NCBI GenBank assembly: GCA_903822375.1
Contig: CAIJOU010000886.1
Coordinates: 1-22,062 of the forward strand
DNA length: 22,062 bases
DNA from: Candidatus Hydrogenedentota bacterium
Lineage (GTDB): Bacteria > Hydrogenedentota > Hydrogenedentia > Hydrogenedentales > CAITNO01
Reading direction: 5' to 3'
Below are positions 6,723-13,613 of this stretch, piece by piece. Every line of letters begins with the position of its first letter. Positions within the stretch are counted from its first letter, which is position 1. A program made the translations under genes and the position numbers. Under the pieces are notes generated by a model, which made no database searches, had not been told where the DNA came from, and saw only the letters and a program-made list of their open reading frames with translations.

Positions 6723-8291
6723 CTAGTGCCGGTAGAGAAATTCTTTTGAGTTTATAAGCGCCCAAACGAGGTCGGCCACGGCCTGTCTGGGGAGCAGGCC
6801 TTGTGTCTTGGCATAGGCTAGGGCGCTTTCCATCTCGTCCTTTGTGGGGGGGCGCGACAGGAGGTTCATGTATACCCGCCGAACCAGTTCCGGCGGTCTG
6901 CCTTTCCCGCCCTGCATCAGGCCGCGCAGCCGCTGGCTGTTTTCAATCTTCTTCTGTATGGCGGTTGAGTTGAGCAGGTACAGCCGCTGGGCGTCGGTGG
7001 ACTGGTTGTTCCGTTCCGACTCCAGGCCGGTGTCGCGCGTGGGTCGGCCGAACATTTCCAGGAAGGCGCTGGTGGTGCTGCCGTCCGCAAGCGTGATGGT
7101 GCGCTGGTCGTCCGGAATGAAGGCCAGGGGTTCCGGGATGGCGCTGGAGTAGGATTCGCCGGTGCCGCCGATGCCGTCCAGCGCATCAATGAGCACTTCC
7201 GCCTCCATGCGCCGAACGGGATAGCAGGCGAAATAGGTCTCGGCGTCGGGGCTGTCGCCGCGGGGGATGAACGACTGCTGGTAGGTGCGCGAGTTGAGGA
7301 TTAGTTTGTAGATGTGGCGCAGGTCGCAGCCGGAGAGCACCAGTTCCCTTTCCAGGTAGGCCAGCAGTTCGGGGTCGACCGGGGGATTGTCGGGACGGAT
7401 GTCGTCAGGTTCGTGGACGATGCCGCGCCCCATCAGCCAGCACCAGACGCGGTTGACGGCGGCCTTGGCAAACCAGGGGTTGTCCTTGGAGAGAAGCCAG
7501 GCGGCGAACACCGCTCTGGGGTCCTGGTCGGGCGCGATTTGCAGGGTGACGCCGTCCGGTAAGGTGGCCGGGCAGGGGGCGTCCGGCAATTTCGGGTCAA
7601 GACAGACGATTTCTTCCTTCCATTCATCGGTCTTCTTGTAGACGATACGGGAGAAGAAGGCCGCCATGCCGTTTCGTTTTTCCTCGGACCATTTGTCTAT
7701 GCGCGTTCCCATGAAGGTCAGGGCGACCGCCCCGGCGATGTCTGCCGGTTTGCGGCCCTGTATGGCGCGGTAGAAATTCACCGGGGCCACGCGGAAATTG
7801 CTGCCGCTGGAGGTCAGCAGCGCCCGGGCGAACTGATCATAGGGCATATTGCTGCGAAGCGCGTCGTGAATCCAGCGGTGATAGGCCTGCACGGCGTTGG
7901 GCCAGAGGTTGATGGGGAATTCAGCCTTCACCCGGAGCGCGTCACACCATTTCATCGACCAGTAGTCGGCAAATTCATCCCGCGCCAAAAGGCCGTCGAC
8001 CAGCACGGCCCGCTTGTCCGGCCGGTTGTCCTGCAGGAAGAAGCGCACTTCCATGGGCATGGGCAGCGTGCCGATGACATCCAGATAGGCCCGGCGGATA
8101 AACACGGCGTCCGAGCAGGGGTTGGCCGGTTCCAGGCCGTGTTGCTGGAGATTGGCCAGCACCCGCGTGTCCACGCCGTTGGCGGGCACGGGGCTTTGGG
8201 CCATTTCATAGGGGGCATGCACGGCGGCGGGGGCGGTCAGCGTCCACAGGAACGCCGCGCACAGGGCCAAAACGGCGGCAAGAGTTCTCAT
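6723..8291 (-). CDS. Exported DUF1549/DUF1553 protein lacking the usual CxxCH segment
   Basis: 522 residues. I chose the ATG at 8291 because it begins a signal peptide (MRTLAAVLALCAAFLWTLTA) and follows GAGGA by about 5 bases; the frame is open upstream to 8381 but those codons do not resemble the family. DUF1549 spans about 57-215 (FIRRAYLDVIGTLP at 66-79; WSMKWCDALR). DUF1553 spans about 255-520 (AAVNRVWCWLMGRGIV, LILNSRTYQQS, RRMEAEVLIDAL, LYLLNS, and the C-terminal NSKEFLYRH). Between them most relatives carry a CAxCHxHPF segment followed by DKW; here the text runs FMGTRIDKW (193-201) with that segment gone. No PSCyt-type cytochrome domain is fused at the N-terminus either. Function of the family is unknown. 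This is the first gene of the operon with DUF1501 and the PPC protein. Confidence 0.9.
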   Translation of the reverse strand: MRTLAAVLALCAAFLWTLTAPAAVHAPYEMAQSPVPANGVDTRVLANLQQHGLEPANPCSDAVFIRRAYLDVIGTLPMPMEVRFFLQDNRPDKRAVLVDGLLARDEFADYWSMKWCDALRVKAEFPINLWPNAVQAYHRWIHDALRSNMPYDQFARALLTSSGSNFRVAPVNFYRAIQGRKPADIAGAVALTFMGTRIDKWSEEKRNGMAAFFSRIVYKKTDEWKEEIVCLDPKLPDAPCPATLPDGVTLQIAPDQDPRAVFAAWLLSKDNPWFAKAAVNRVWCWLMGRGIVHEPDDIRPDNPPVDPELLAYLERELVLSGCDLRHIYKLILNSRTYQQSFIPRGDSPDAETYFACYPVRRMEAEVLIDALDGIGGTGESYSSAIPEPLAFIPDDQRTITLADGSTTSAFLEMFGRPTRDTGLESERNNQSTDAQRLYLLNSTAIQKKIENSQRLRGLMQGGKGRPPELVRRVYMNLLSRPPTKDEMESALAYAKTQGLLPRQAVADLVWALINSKEFLYRH

Positions 8292-8304
8292 CGCATTCCT
8301 CGAC

Positions 8305-8326
8305 AAGCCCGGACGAGTCCGGGCTT
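8305..8326 (-). promoter_or_regulatory. Perfect 9-bp hairpin in the leader of the DUF1549 operon
   Basis: aagcccgga and tccgggctt form a perfect 9-bp stem with a 4-base loop. It ends 13 bases before the ATG at 8291, only a few bases from the GAGGA ribosome binding site, and lies downstream of the TATAAT at 8347-8352. It could shape translation, stabilise the mRNA end, or be an operator. No T run follows, so it is not a typical terminator. Confidence 0.5.
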
Positions 8327-8346
8327 CGCGGTGTGTCATCCTCATA

Positions 8347-8352
8347 ATTATA
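8347..8352 (-). promoter_or_regulatory. Predicted -10 box of the DUF1549-DUF1501-PPC operon
   Basis: The minus strand reads TATAAT exactly here, about 55 bases before the ATG at 8291. No good -35 box is found at 16-18 bases, so an activator or another sigma factor would be needed if this is real. Start of transcription would be near 8340. Confidence 0.35.
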
Positions 8353-8764
8353 CGCGCACAGGAGCCCGTACAGTGGAACACGCATCTCGCGGAAAGGTTC
8401 CACGGCGGGACAGCCAGCGAAAGGACGCCAAGGCGTCCGGCAATCCCGTAGTGGCCGCGGATGGACCCGGGGTTACACGGCCGGACACGCTATCCCAGTG
8501 GAATGTGCCCGTTGCGGGGGCGGCATGCCCCCGGCCCGCCGGCACGTTTGAGCCGGGCCATGCCTCGACGGAATGTCAGTAAGGCATGCCAATCGGGAGA
8601 TTGGCGTTCCCAGGGAAGAGCCGCAATTGCGCCTCAAAGTAGATGCGGCATCCTGCCGCGTTCCGGGCCATGACGAGGCTGAAGGAGGAAAAGCGGCGTC
8701 AATGCCGCCGCAGTCCATAAGGGCGGGCAGGCCGGCAAGGATGACGGCGCTCCCAGCCTTCGTC

Positions 8765-8807
8765 ATGCCCGCGCACGCAGGCATCCACGCCCGCCACAAG
8801 GGCGGGC
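8765..8807. repeat. REP-like extragenic palindrome pair
   Basis: Two adjacent hairpins, atgcccgcg/cgcaggcat (8765-8784) and gcccgcc/ggcgggc (8789-8807). Read on the minus strand the first gives the phrase TGGATGCCTGCGTGCGCGG, a pattern I recognise from dispersed extragenic palindromes in many GC-rich bacterial genomes. Only a genome-wide count can show whether it is repeated in this organism. Confidence 0.45.
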
Positions 8808-8925
8808 ACTACGGGGAGTCGCCGTGAATGGGCCGACAGCCGAGGGCGGTTGTCCTAAAATACGCGTTGCTGTCCTGCAGTCTGCATGCGCGGGCGGACG
8901 AACGCAGGCCGGTCTTCGAAGTCTG

Positions 8926-11643
8926 CTATTTGCTCCAGCGGAACTGGTACGTGCCTGATGCGGCGTCCAGCACGGTGCAGTTCTGTTCGGTGCGCGCTTT
9001 GTCGATTCCCTTGGATTCGGCAAGGGGCTTTCCATTTTCGGTGACCGTGTCCGCTTTCTTGACCGGGAGGTAGAGGGTCGCCGTGGTGTTTGGCGGAATC
9101 TGCACGGACCAGGTGACGGCGTCCTTCTCGACGTGCCATTCGCTGGCGATGCGGCCGCGAATGGAATCGTAGTGCGCCTTGACCCAGTCCAGTCCGGCGG
9201 GCAACTGCGGCCTCAGGACAAAGTGCCGGAAGCCGGGCGCGGACTCGTCCACGCGGATGCCCGCCAGTCCGCGGTAGAACCATCCTTCGACGTGGCCCAG
9301 CATGCAGTGGTTCTGTGACGAGGCCGGGTTGGTGTCCCATGCCTCGGTGAGCGACGTGGCGCCGTGGTCGACCTGGTAGGCGTAGCCCGGACCGTCGGTC
9401 TGGCAGACCATCTGATAGAGCAGATCACCCTGTTCCGTGTCGGTCAATGCGCGCACGAGATAGGAGAAGCCCACGTCACCCGCGGTGACATGGTATTTGC
9501 CCGATTCAATCTGCGAAACGAGGTTGGCGGTGACGGCGCCGCGCTCTTTGTCCTCCGCCAGCCCCAGGATGATCGGCATGGCGTTGGCGGTCTGACTGTT
9601 CCGGTCGTAGCGCTTTTCATTCGCATGGTAGAAGGTGGTATTGAAGGCCGCGCGGACCTTGGCGGCGCGTTCGGCCAGGGATTCCGCCTCGTTCTTCTTT
9701 CCCAGGAGTGCGGCGGTCTGTTGCAGGATCGTGAGGTCTTGATAGTAGACGGCGGTCGAGGTCAGGCCCTTGGAGGTCAGCTTGGACTCGCCCGGCCCGC
9801 CGGGGCCGATGTCATACCAGTCACCCAGTCCGTGGGAGACAATCTGGTCCTTGGCCGTGCTTTGCAGGTAATCGGCATAGCGCTGCATGACGTTGAAATG
9901 GGTTTCCAGATTGCGGCGGTCGCCGTACATGAGCCAGGCGTTCCAGGGATTGATGACACCCGCGCTGCCCCATTCGGGGGAGTCGCGGAAGCCCTTGTTG
10001 AAGACGGTGTACTCGGGCGCGATGTCGGGAATCAGTCCGTTGTCGATCTGCGAGTCGGCCATGTCCTGCTCGATCTTGGCATAGAAGCGGGCCAGGTCGA
10101 AGTTGTACATGAGCCCGTCGGCCAGCAGATGGGACACTTCCAGCCAGCCCAATTTTTCACGGTGCGGGCAGTCGGTGAGCACGCTTTGCAGGTTGCTGCG
10201 AATCGAGGCCAGAATCAGCGCGTGAACCTTGTTGAGCAACGGATTGGCGCATTCAAAGTCGCCGACCACCCCGGCGGAGGAATGGGTGAATTCGCCCGTG
10301 ACTTCCACCAGTTCCGGAAGTTCCTTGTTGTCTTCCGTGCTTTCTGCGGGACGGGCCCCCTCCACCTGCACATAGCGGAAACCGTAATAGGAGAAGCGCG
10401 GGCGCCATTCCTCCACCCCATCACCCTTGAGCGTGTAGCTGAACCACATCGGCCCGCCCGAACTGCGCTGGGAGGCATGGCCCTTGTCGTCGAGCAACTC
10501 GCCGGGGATGAGTTTCACCGTCGCGCCGCGCGGTCCCCTGACCTTGATGCAGGGCCGGCCGGAGAAGTTCTGGCCGAGGTCGTACACGTGCACGCCGTCT
10601 GCAAGACGCGTTACTTTCGCAGGGGTAAAGGTCTGCATGACCTTGATGGGCGGTGCCGATGCGCCCGAGAGTTTTCCTCCCGGGCTGTCGGTGGCCGCGG
10701 CGGGTTTCCAGGCCGTGGCGTCAAAGCCCGGCGCGTTCCAGCCGGGCAGTTCGTTGCGGGCGTCGTAGTCCTCGCCGCCGTACATGCAGGAGAAGACAAT
10801 GGGCCCCTGTGCGGCGCGCCAGGAAGTATCCGTACCCACGTCCTCCGTGGTGCCGTCGGCATATTCCACGTGAAGTTGCAGAATCAGCTTTGGAGGACCG
10901 AAGGTGCCCGTGAACTTCACGTAGCGGCCGCCGGGCACATTGTACATGCCGTTGCCGAGCATCACGCCCAGCGTGTTTTCCTTGTCGCCCAGCAGGGCGG
11001 TGACGTCATAGGCCGAATACAGACAGGTCTTCTTGTAGTTTGTCCAGCCGGGCTCGAGCACGGCGTCGCCAACACGGGCACCGTTCAGGGAGACCTCGTG
11101 GAATCCCAGTCCGCAGACATACAGCAGCGCCCGGCCCACCTCCTTGGAAAGCCGGAAATCGCGCCGGAACAGGGGAAGGGGGCCCGACTTGTCCGTTGCC
11201 TCGGCCACGCCTTCCGGGGCGGTAATCCACGCGGCCTTCCAGTCTTCCGGTTTTACAATGCCCATGGTCCACTGTGCGGGGGCGCTCCATGGGCCGGGGG
11301 CGCCTGCCGCGTCCCACACGCGCACGGACCAGGAATACCGCTGGTGCGACTGCAGCGCCGGGCCGTTGTATTCAATCTGGTTCTGCTCCGCCGATTCGAC
11401 CCGGTCCGAGTCCCACGTGACACGAGACTCCGCGTTCACGGTCACACGAATCTGGTACGCCGTCTGGTGCTGGCCCCGTTCCTTCGATTCGAGCGCCCAA
11501 CTCAGGCGCGGCCGCGCGGCGTCAATGCCGATCGGGTTTGCCAGATACTCGCAGCGCAGTTGCGTGGGCATGAGATTGGATGCGGCAGGGGCGGTCGCGC
11601 TTTGGACGCACGTTGCGACGGCCGCGAGGATGAGGCTCAACAT
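8926..11643 (-). CDS. Exported alpha-L-rhamnosidase, glycoside hydrolase family 78
   Basis: 905 residues, normal for the family. The ATG at 11643 has GGAG 7 bases upstream and starts a short signal peptide (LSLILAAVATCVQSATA). The N-terminal domain carries the GH78 signature LRCEYLANPIGID and ARPRLSW (29-49), followed by a fibronectin-like unit (YQIRV...RYSWSVRVWD) and a beta-sandwich (about 155-340). The (alpha/alpha)6 catalytic barrel covers about 455-800, with DCPHREKLGW (491-500; E496 is the likely acid) and GATSLTEAWD (761-770; E767 is the likely base), then NHCMLGHVEGWFYRGLAGI. A C-terminal beta-sandwich closes the protein. The enzyme should release terminal alpha-L-rhamnose from polysaccharides or glycosides outside the cytoplasm. 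The common GW-x-GD after the acid motif is replaced by GWLEVSHL. It is divergent from the GH28-type gene with 149 bases between starts. Confidence 0.93.
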   Translation of the reverse strand: MLSLILAAVATCVQSATAPAASNLMPTQLRCEYLANPIGIDAARPRLSWALESKERGQHQTAYQIRVTVNAESRVTWDSDRVESAEQNQIEYNGPALQSHQRYSWSVRVWDAAGAPGPWSAPAQWTMGIVKPEDWKAAWITAPEGVAEATDKSGPLPLFRRDFRLSKEVGRALLYVCGLGFHEVSLNGARVGDAVLEPGWTNYKKTCLYSAYDVTALLGDKENTLGVMLGNGMYNVPGGRYVKFTGTFGPPKLILQLHVEYADGTTEDVGTDTSWRAAQGPIVFSCMYGGEDYDARNELPGWNAPGFDATAWKPAAATDSPGGKLSGASAPPIKVMQTFTPAKVTRLADGVHVYDLGQNFSGRPCIKVRGPRGATVKLIPGELLDDKGHASQRSSGGPMWFSYTLKGDGVEEWRPRFSYYGFRYVQVEGARPAESTEDNKELPELVEVTGEFTHSSAGVVGDFECANPLLNKVHALILASIRSNLQSVLTDCPHREKLGWLEVSHLLADGLMYNFDLARFYAKIEQDMADSQIDNGLIPDIAPEYTVFNKGFRDSPEWGSAGVINPWNAWLMYGDRRNLETHFNVMQRYADYLQSTAKDQIVSHGLGDWYDIGPGGPGESKLTSKGLTSTAVYYQDLTILQQTAALLGKKNEAESLAERAAKVRAAFNTTFYHANEKRYDRNSQTANAMPIILGLAEDKERGAVTANLVSQIESGKYHVTAGDVGFSYLVRALTDTEQGDLLYQMVCQTDGPGYAYQVDHGATSLTEAWDTNPASSQNHCMLGHVEGWFYRGLAGIRVDESAPGFRHFVLRPQLPAGLDWVKAHYDSIRGRIASEWHVEKDAVTWSVQIPPNTTATLYLPVKKADTVTENGKPLAESKGIDKARTEQNCTVLDAASGTYQFRWSK

Positions 11644-11681
11644 GGTCGTTCTCCCATGGTTGGGTTGCTGGTTGCCCTGCG

Positions 11682-11710
11682 AGTATACCGCATCGGGTGT
11701 GAAGTGAAAA
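11682..11710 (-). promoter_or_regulatory. Predicted sigma70-type promoter of the GH78 gene
   Basis: On the minus strand TTTTCA (11705-11710, four of six matches) is 17 bases from TATACT (11682-11687). Transcription would start near 11675, giving a leader of about 30 bases before the ATG at 11643. Its -35 box is back to back with the -35 box of the GH28 promoter. Confidence 0.5.
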
Positions 11711-11712
11711 AC

Positions 11713-11733
11713 GGCAAGCAGGCCAGACTTGCC
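11713..11733. promoter_or_regulatory. Inverted repeat between divergent promoters (possible operator)
   Basis: ggcaag (11713-11718) and cttgcc (11728-11733) form an exact 6-bp inverted repeat with a 9-base centre. Its midpoint at 11723 falls between the two predicted -35 boxes, one on each strand. The place and symmetry suit a dimeric regulator acting on both glycosidase genes. The regulator is not in this window. Confidence 0.35.
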
Positions 11734-11757
11734 CGGTCAAGCCCCGGGTGCTACGAT
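11729..11757 (+). promoter_or_regulatory. Predicted promoter of the GH28-type gene (extended -10)
   Basis: TTGCCC (11729-11734) lies 17 bases before TACGAT (11752-11757), which is preceded by TGC, making an extended -10. Both boxes match four of six consensus bases. The leader would be about 29 bases to the ATG at 11793. Confidence 0.45.
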
Positions 11758-11792
11758 TTGATCGGTTCTCCAGACCAGGAAAGGGACATGCC

Positions 11793-13466
11793 ATGGTGCG
11801 CGTGCTTGTCAGTGTCTTCTTGTGCTCCTGCCTGCTGGTGACCGGCTGCGCCGGCGTGTCATCGGCACACCGGGCTGTGCCGGACCGCGCCGGGAACGCG
11901 TTGTCGGCAGAGATCACGCCTGACGGAAAGACGCTCAACACCATGGCGATTCAGTGCGCCATTGACGGTCTTTCCTCCGCGGGCGGCGGAACGCTGGTGT
12001 TTCCGGCGGGCACCTATCTGACCGGCACGGTGTGGCTGAAGGACAATGTTACCCTGCAACTGGATGCGGGCGCGGTGCTGCTGGGCAGCCCGGACCTGAA
12101 AGACTATCCCGAAACCACGGTCCCCTTTCCCACGATGAACGATCCGTTCTACCGGCGCAACCTGCTCTATGCGGAGGGCGCGCACAATATCGCCATTGTG
12201 GGCCAGGGACGGATTGACGGGCAGGGTGGCGCCAAGGGCTTTGAGCGCCGCAGCACGGAGGCGCCGGCACGGTACATGAACCGGCCTTCGCTCATCCGTT
12301 TCGTGAACTGCACGGGGGTGCGCCTGCGCGACGTGCGCATCGAGAACGCCGGCTTCTGGGTGACCCACTTTCTGGCCTGCGACGATGTCGTGATTGACGG
12401 GGTGAATGTGGAAAGCCGGACGGCCAACTACAACAACGACGGGTTCGACATTGACTGCTGCAGCGACGTGCGCGTCTCGAACTGCCGCGTCAACAGCCAG
12501 GACGACGCGATCTGCCTTAAGTCCACGGGCAACCGCGTCTGCCGCAACGTGACCATCACCAACTGCGTCCTTTCGAGCAACTGCAGCGGCATCCGGTTCG
12601 GCTGTGAATGCCTGGGCGGTTTCCAGGACATCGTTGTTTCCAACGTAGTCATGCACGACGTGGGCGCCTCGGGCATTCAATTGCAGGTCTTTGACGGGGG
12701 AATCATGGACCGCGTCACCCTGTCGGGTATCACCATGCACAACGTGGCGCAGGGCATCCTCGTCAACGTGGGCCACGAACTCTATCCCATCGGCATTCCC
12801 GAGTCGGAGTTGCCCGCCAAGCGCCCGGACAAGATTGGCAGGGTGCGCAACATCATCCTGCGCGACATTCAGGCCGACGGCGTGGGGCGGTGCAACGGCA
12901 TGGGCGTGGGCGGGAAAGAATATGCCGTCGAGCGCAAACTTGCCTGTATCCTCTGCGGCATGCCGGAGTCGCACCTTGAGAACGTCACGCTCGACAACAT
13001 CCGCATGCGCTTCGTGGGCAAGGGCGCGGCCGGGGACGCCGACAGCGATTTGTCCGGCGTCAAGACCGGCTTCAACGCAGGCTCCATGGGCATGACACCG
13101 GCTTACGCGTTCTACTGCCGCAATGTGGACAACCTGCGCATGCGGGACATTGACGTGTCTTACGAAAACGACGATATTCGTCCAGCCCTGTTCATAGAGC
13201 AATGTGCAAACGTGGACCTTTCCGGCATCCAGGGCATGGCCTCGCCCTCAGCCAGGGCACTGCTTCGAATGAGGAACGTCACGGACGCCTTTGTCCACGG
13301 CAACCGACCGCTTGGACCCGGCACTTTCCTTGCGCTGGAAGGCGTGGAGAGCAGGGCGGTGAGCCTGATTGGCAACGAGCTGCGGCAGGTTGCGCATCCC
13401 GTCGTGGTTGGGCCCGGTGTCTCGGCCGGAGCATTGTTCACCGACCAGTCCATGGCGGTGCGATAG
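11793..13466 (+). CDS. GH28-type parallel beta-helix lipoprotein (polygalacturonase-like)
   Basis: 557 residues from the ATG at 11793, which has AAAGGG 7 bases upstream and starts a lipoprotein signal with lipobox LVTGC (C19). The frame is open 15 codons further upstream, without a signal. The N-terminal part fits the family opening: TMAIQCAIDGLSSAGGGTLV, then FPAGTYLTGTV and VTLQLDAGAVLLGS. The beta-helix runs through repeated short strands (VRIENAGFW, VIDGVNVES, VRVSNCRV, VTITNCVL, IVVSNVVM). The catalytic acids are kept: NNDGFDID (214-221) and QDDAICLKS (236-244). The usual GHG and RIK motifs are not: the matching places read CSGIRFG (264-270) and GIQLQVF (294-300). Family enzymes cleave galacturonan or rhamnogalacturonan by inverting hydrolysis. 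Here the substrate, and even hydrolytic activity, is uncertain. It is probably anchored in a membrane facing the periplasm or outside, working with the divergent rhamnosidase. Confidence 0.85.
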   Translation: MVRVLVSVFLCSCLLVTGCAGVSSAHRAVPDRAGNALSAEITPDGKTLNTMAIQCAIDGLSSAGGGTLVFPAGTYLTGTVWLKDNVTLQLDAGAVLLGSPDLKDYPETTVPFPTMNDPFYRRNLLYAEGAHNIAIVGQGRIDGQGGAKGFERRSTEAPARYMNRPSLIRFVNCTGVRLRDVRIENAGFWVTHFLACDDVVIDGVNVESRTANYNNDGFDIDCCSDVRVSNCRVNSQDDAICLKSTGNRVCRNVTITNCVLSSNCSGIRFGCECLGGFQDIVVSNVVMHDVGASGIQLQVFDGGIMDRVTLSGITMHNVAQGILVNVGHELYPIGIPESELPAKRPDKIGRVRNIILRDIQADGVGRCNGMGVGGKEYAVERKLACILCGMPESHLENVTLDNIRMRFVGKGAAGDADSDLSGVKTGFNAGSMGMTPAYAFYCRNVDNLRMRDIDVSYENDDIRPALFIEQCANVDLSGIQGMASPSARALLRMRNVTDAFVHGNRPLGPGTFLALEGVESRAVSLIGNELRQVAHPVVVGPGVSAGALFTDQSMAVR

Positions 13467-13527
13467 GCAGGCGGCGGGGCGGCGCTCCTTCTGCAAATGC
13501 ATGACTTGGCGGTGTCGAAATTTGCCG

Positions 13528-13556
13528 TTGACAGAAAACGCATTTTGCGTTATTCT
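13528..13556 (+). promoter_or_regulatory. Strong sigma70 promoter with palindrome in the spacer
   Basis: A perfect TTGACA (13528-13533) is 17 bases from TATTCT (13551-13556), the best promoter match in the window. Transcription should start near 13563, 51 bases before the prepilin ATG. The spacer holds an exact inverted repeat, aacgca-ttt-tgcgtt (13537-13551), where a bound repressor would block RNA polymerase. This suggests tight control of the prepilin and propeller genes. Confidence 0.7.
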
Positions 13557-13613
13557 GGATTTGGCGCTGAAATTGGATTCATTTTTCGGGCAACTGAGAA
13601 CACGGGGGTGTTT

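Larger units (their letters stand above)
8292..8925. other. 634-base hairpin-rich spacer between GH78 and DUF1549 genes
   Basis: Both neighbours are on the minus strand, so the region should hold the end of the GH78 transcript and the promoter of the DUF1549 operon. Open frames exist but have no codon logic and read through palindromes. Perfect or near-perfect inverted repeats are at 8305-8326, 8515-8533 (cgggggc/gcccccg), 8588-8605 (gccaatc/gattggc), 8645-8659 (gcggca/tgccgc), 8693-8708 (gcggc/gccgc), 8765-8784 (atgcccgcg/cgcaggcat, one mismatch) and 8789-8807 (gcccgcc/ggcgggc). None is followed by a T tract that would make a standard terminator. Confidence 0.7.

Noticed and set aside
8789..8807. 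Hairpin as terminator of the GH78 transcript
   Set aside because: It is about 120 bases after the stop codon and lacks a T tract on the minus strand.
8461..8827. Short open frames on both strands of the spacer
   Set aside because: They run through the hairpins and have no ribosome binding site; one gives the phrase MPACAGMT that is typical of translated palindromic repeats.
9364..11841. Very long open frame on the plus strand (about 825 codons) opposite the GH78 gene
   Set aside because: The GH78 protein on the other strand has clear family motifs over its full length. In GC-rich genes the opposite frame often lacks stops because of third-position bias; its translation shows no domain or signal.
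11859..13202. 447-codon open frame opposite the GH28-type gene
   Set aside because: It is a mirror of the beta-helix gene, rich in Val, His and Ala without any recognisable motif, and has no independent start signal.
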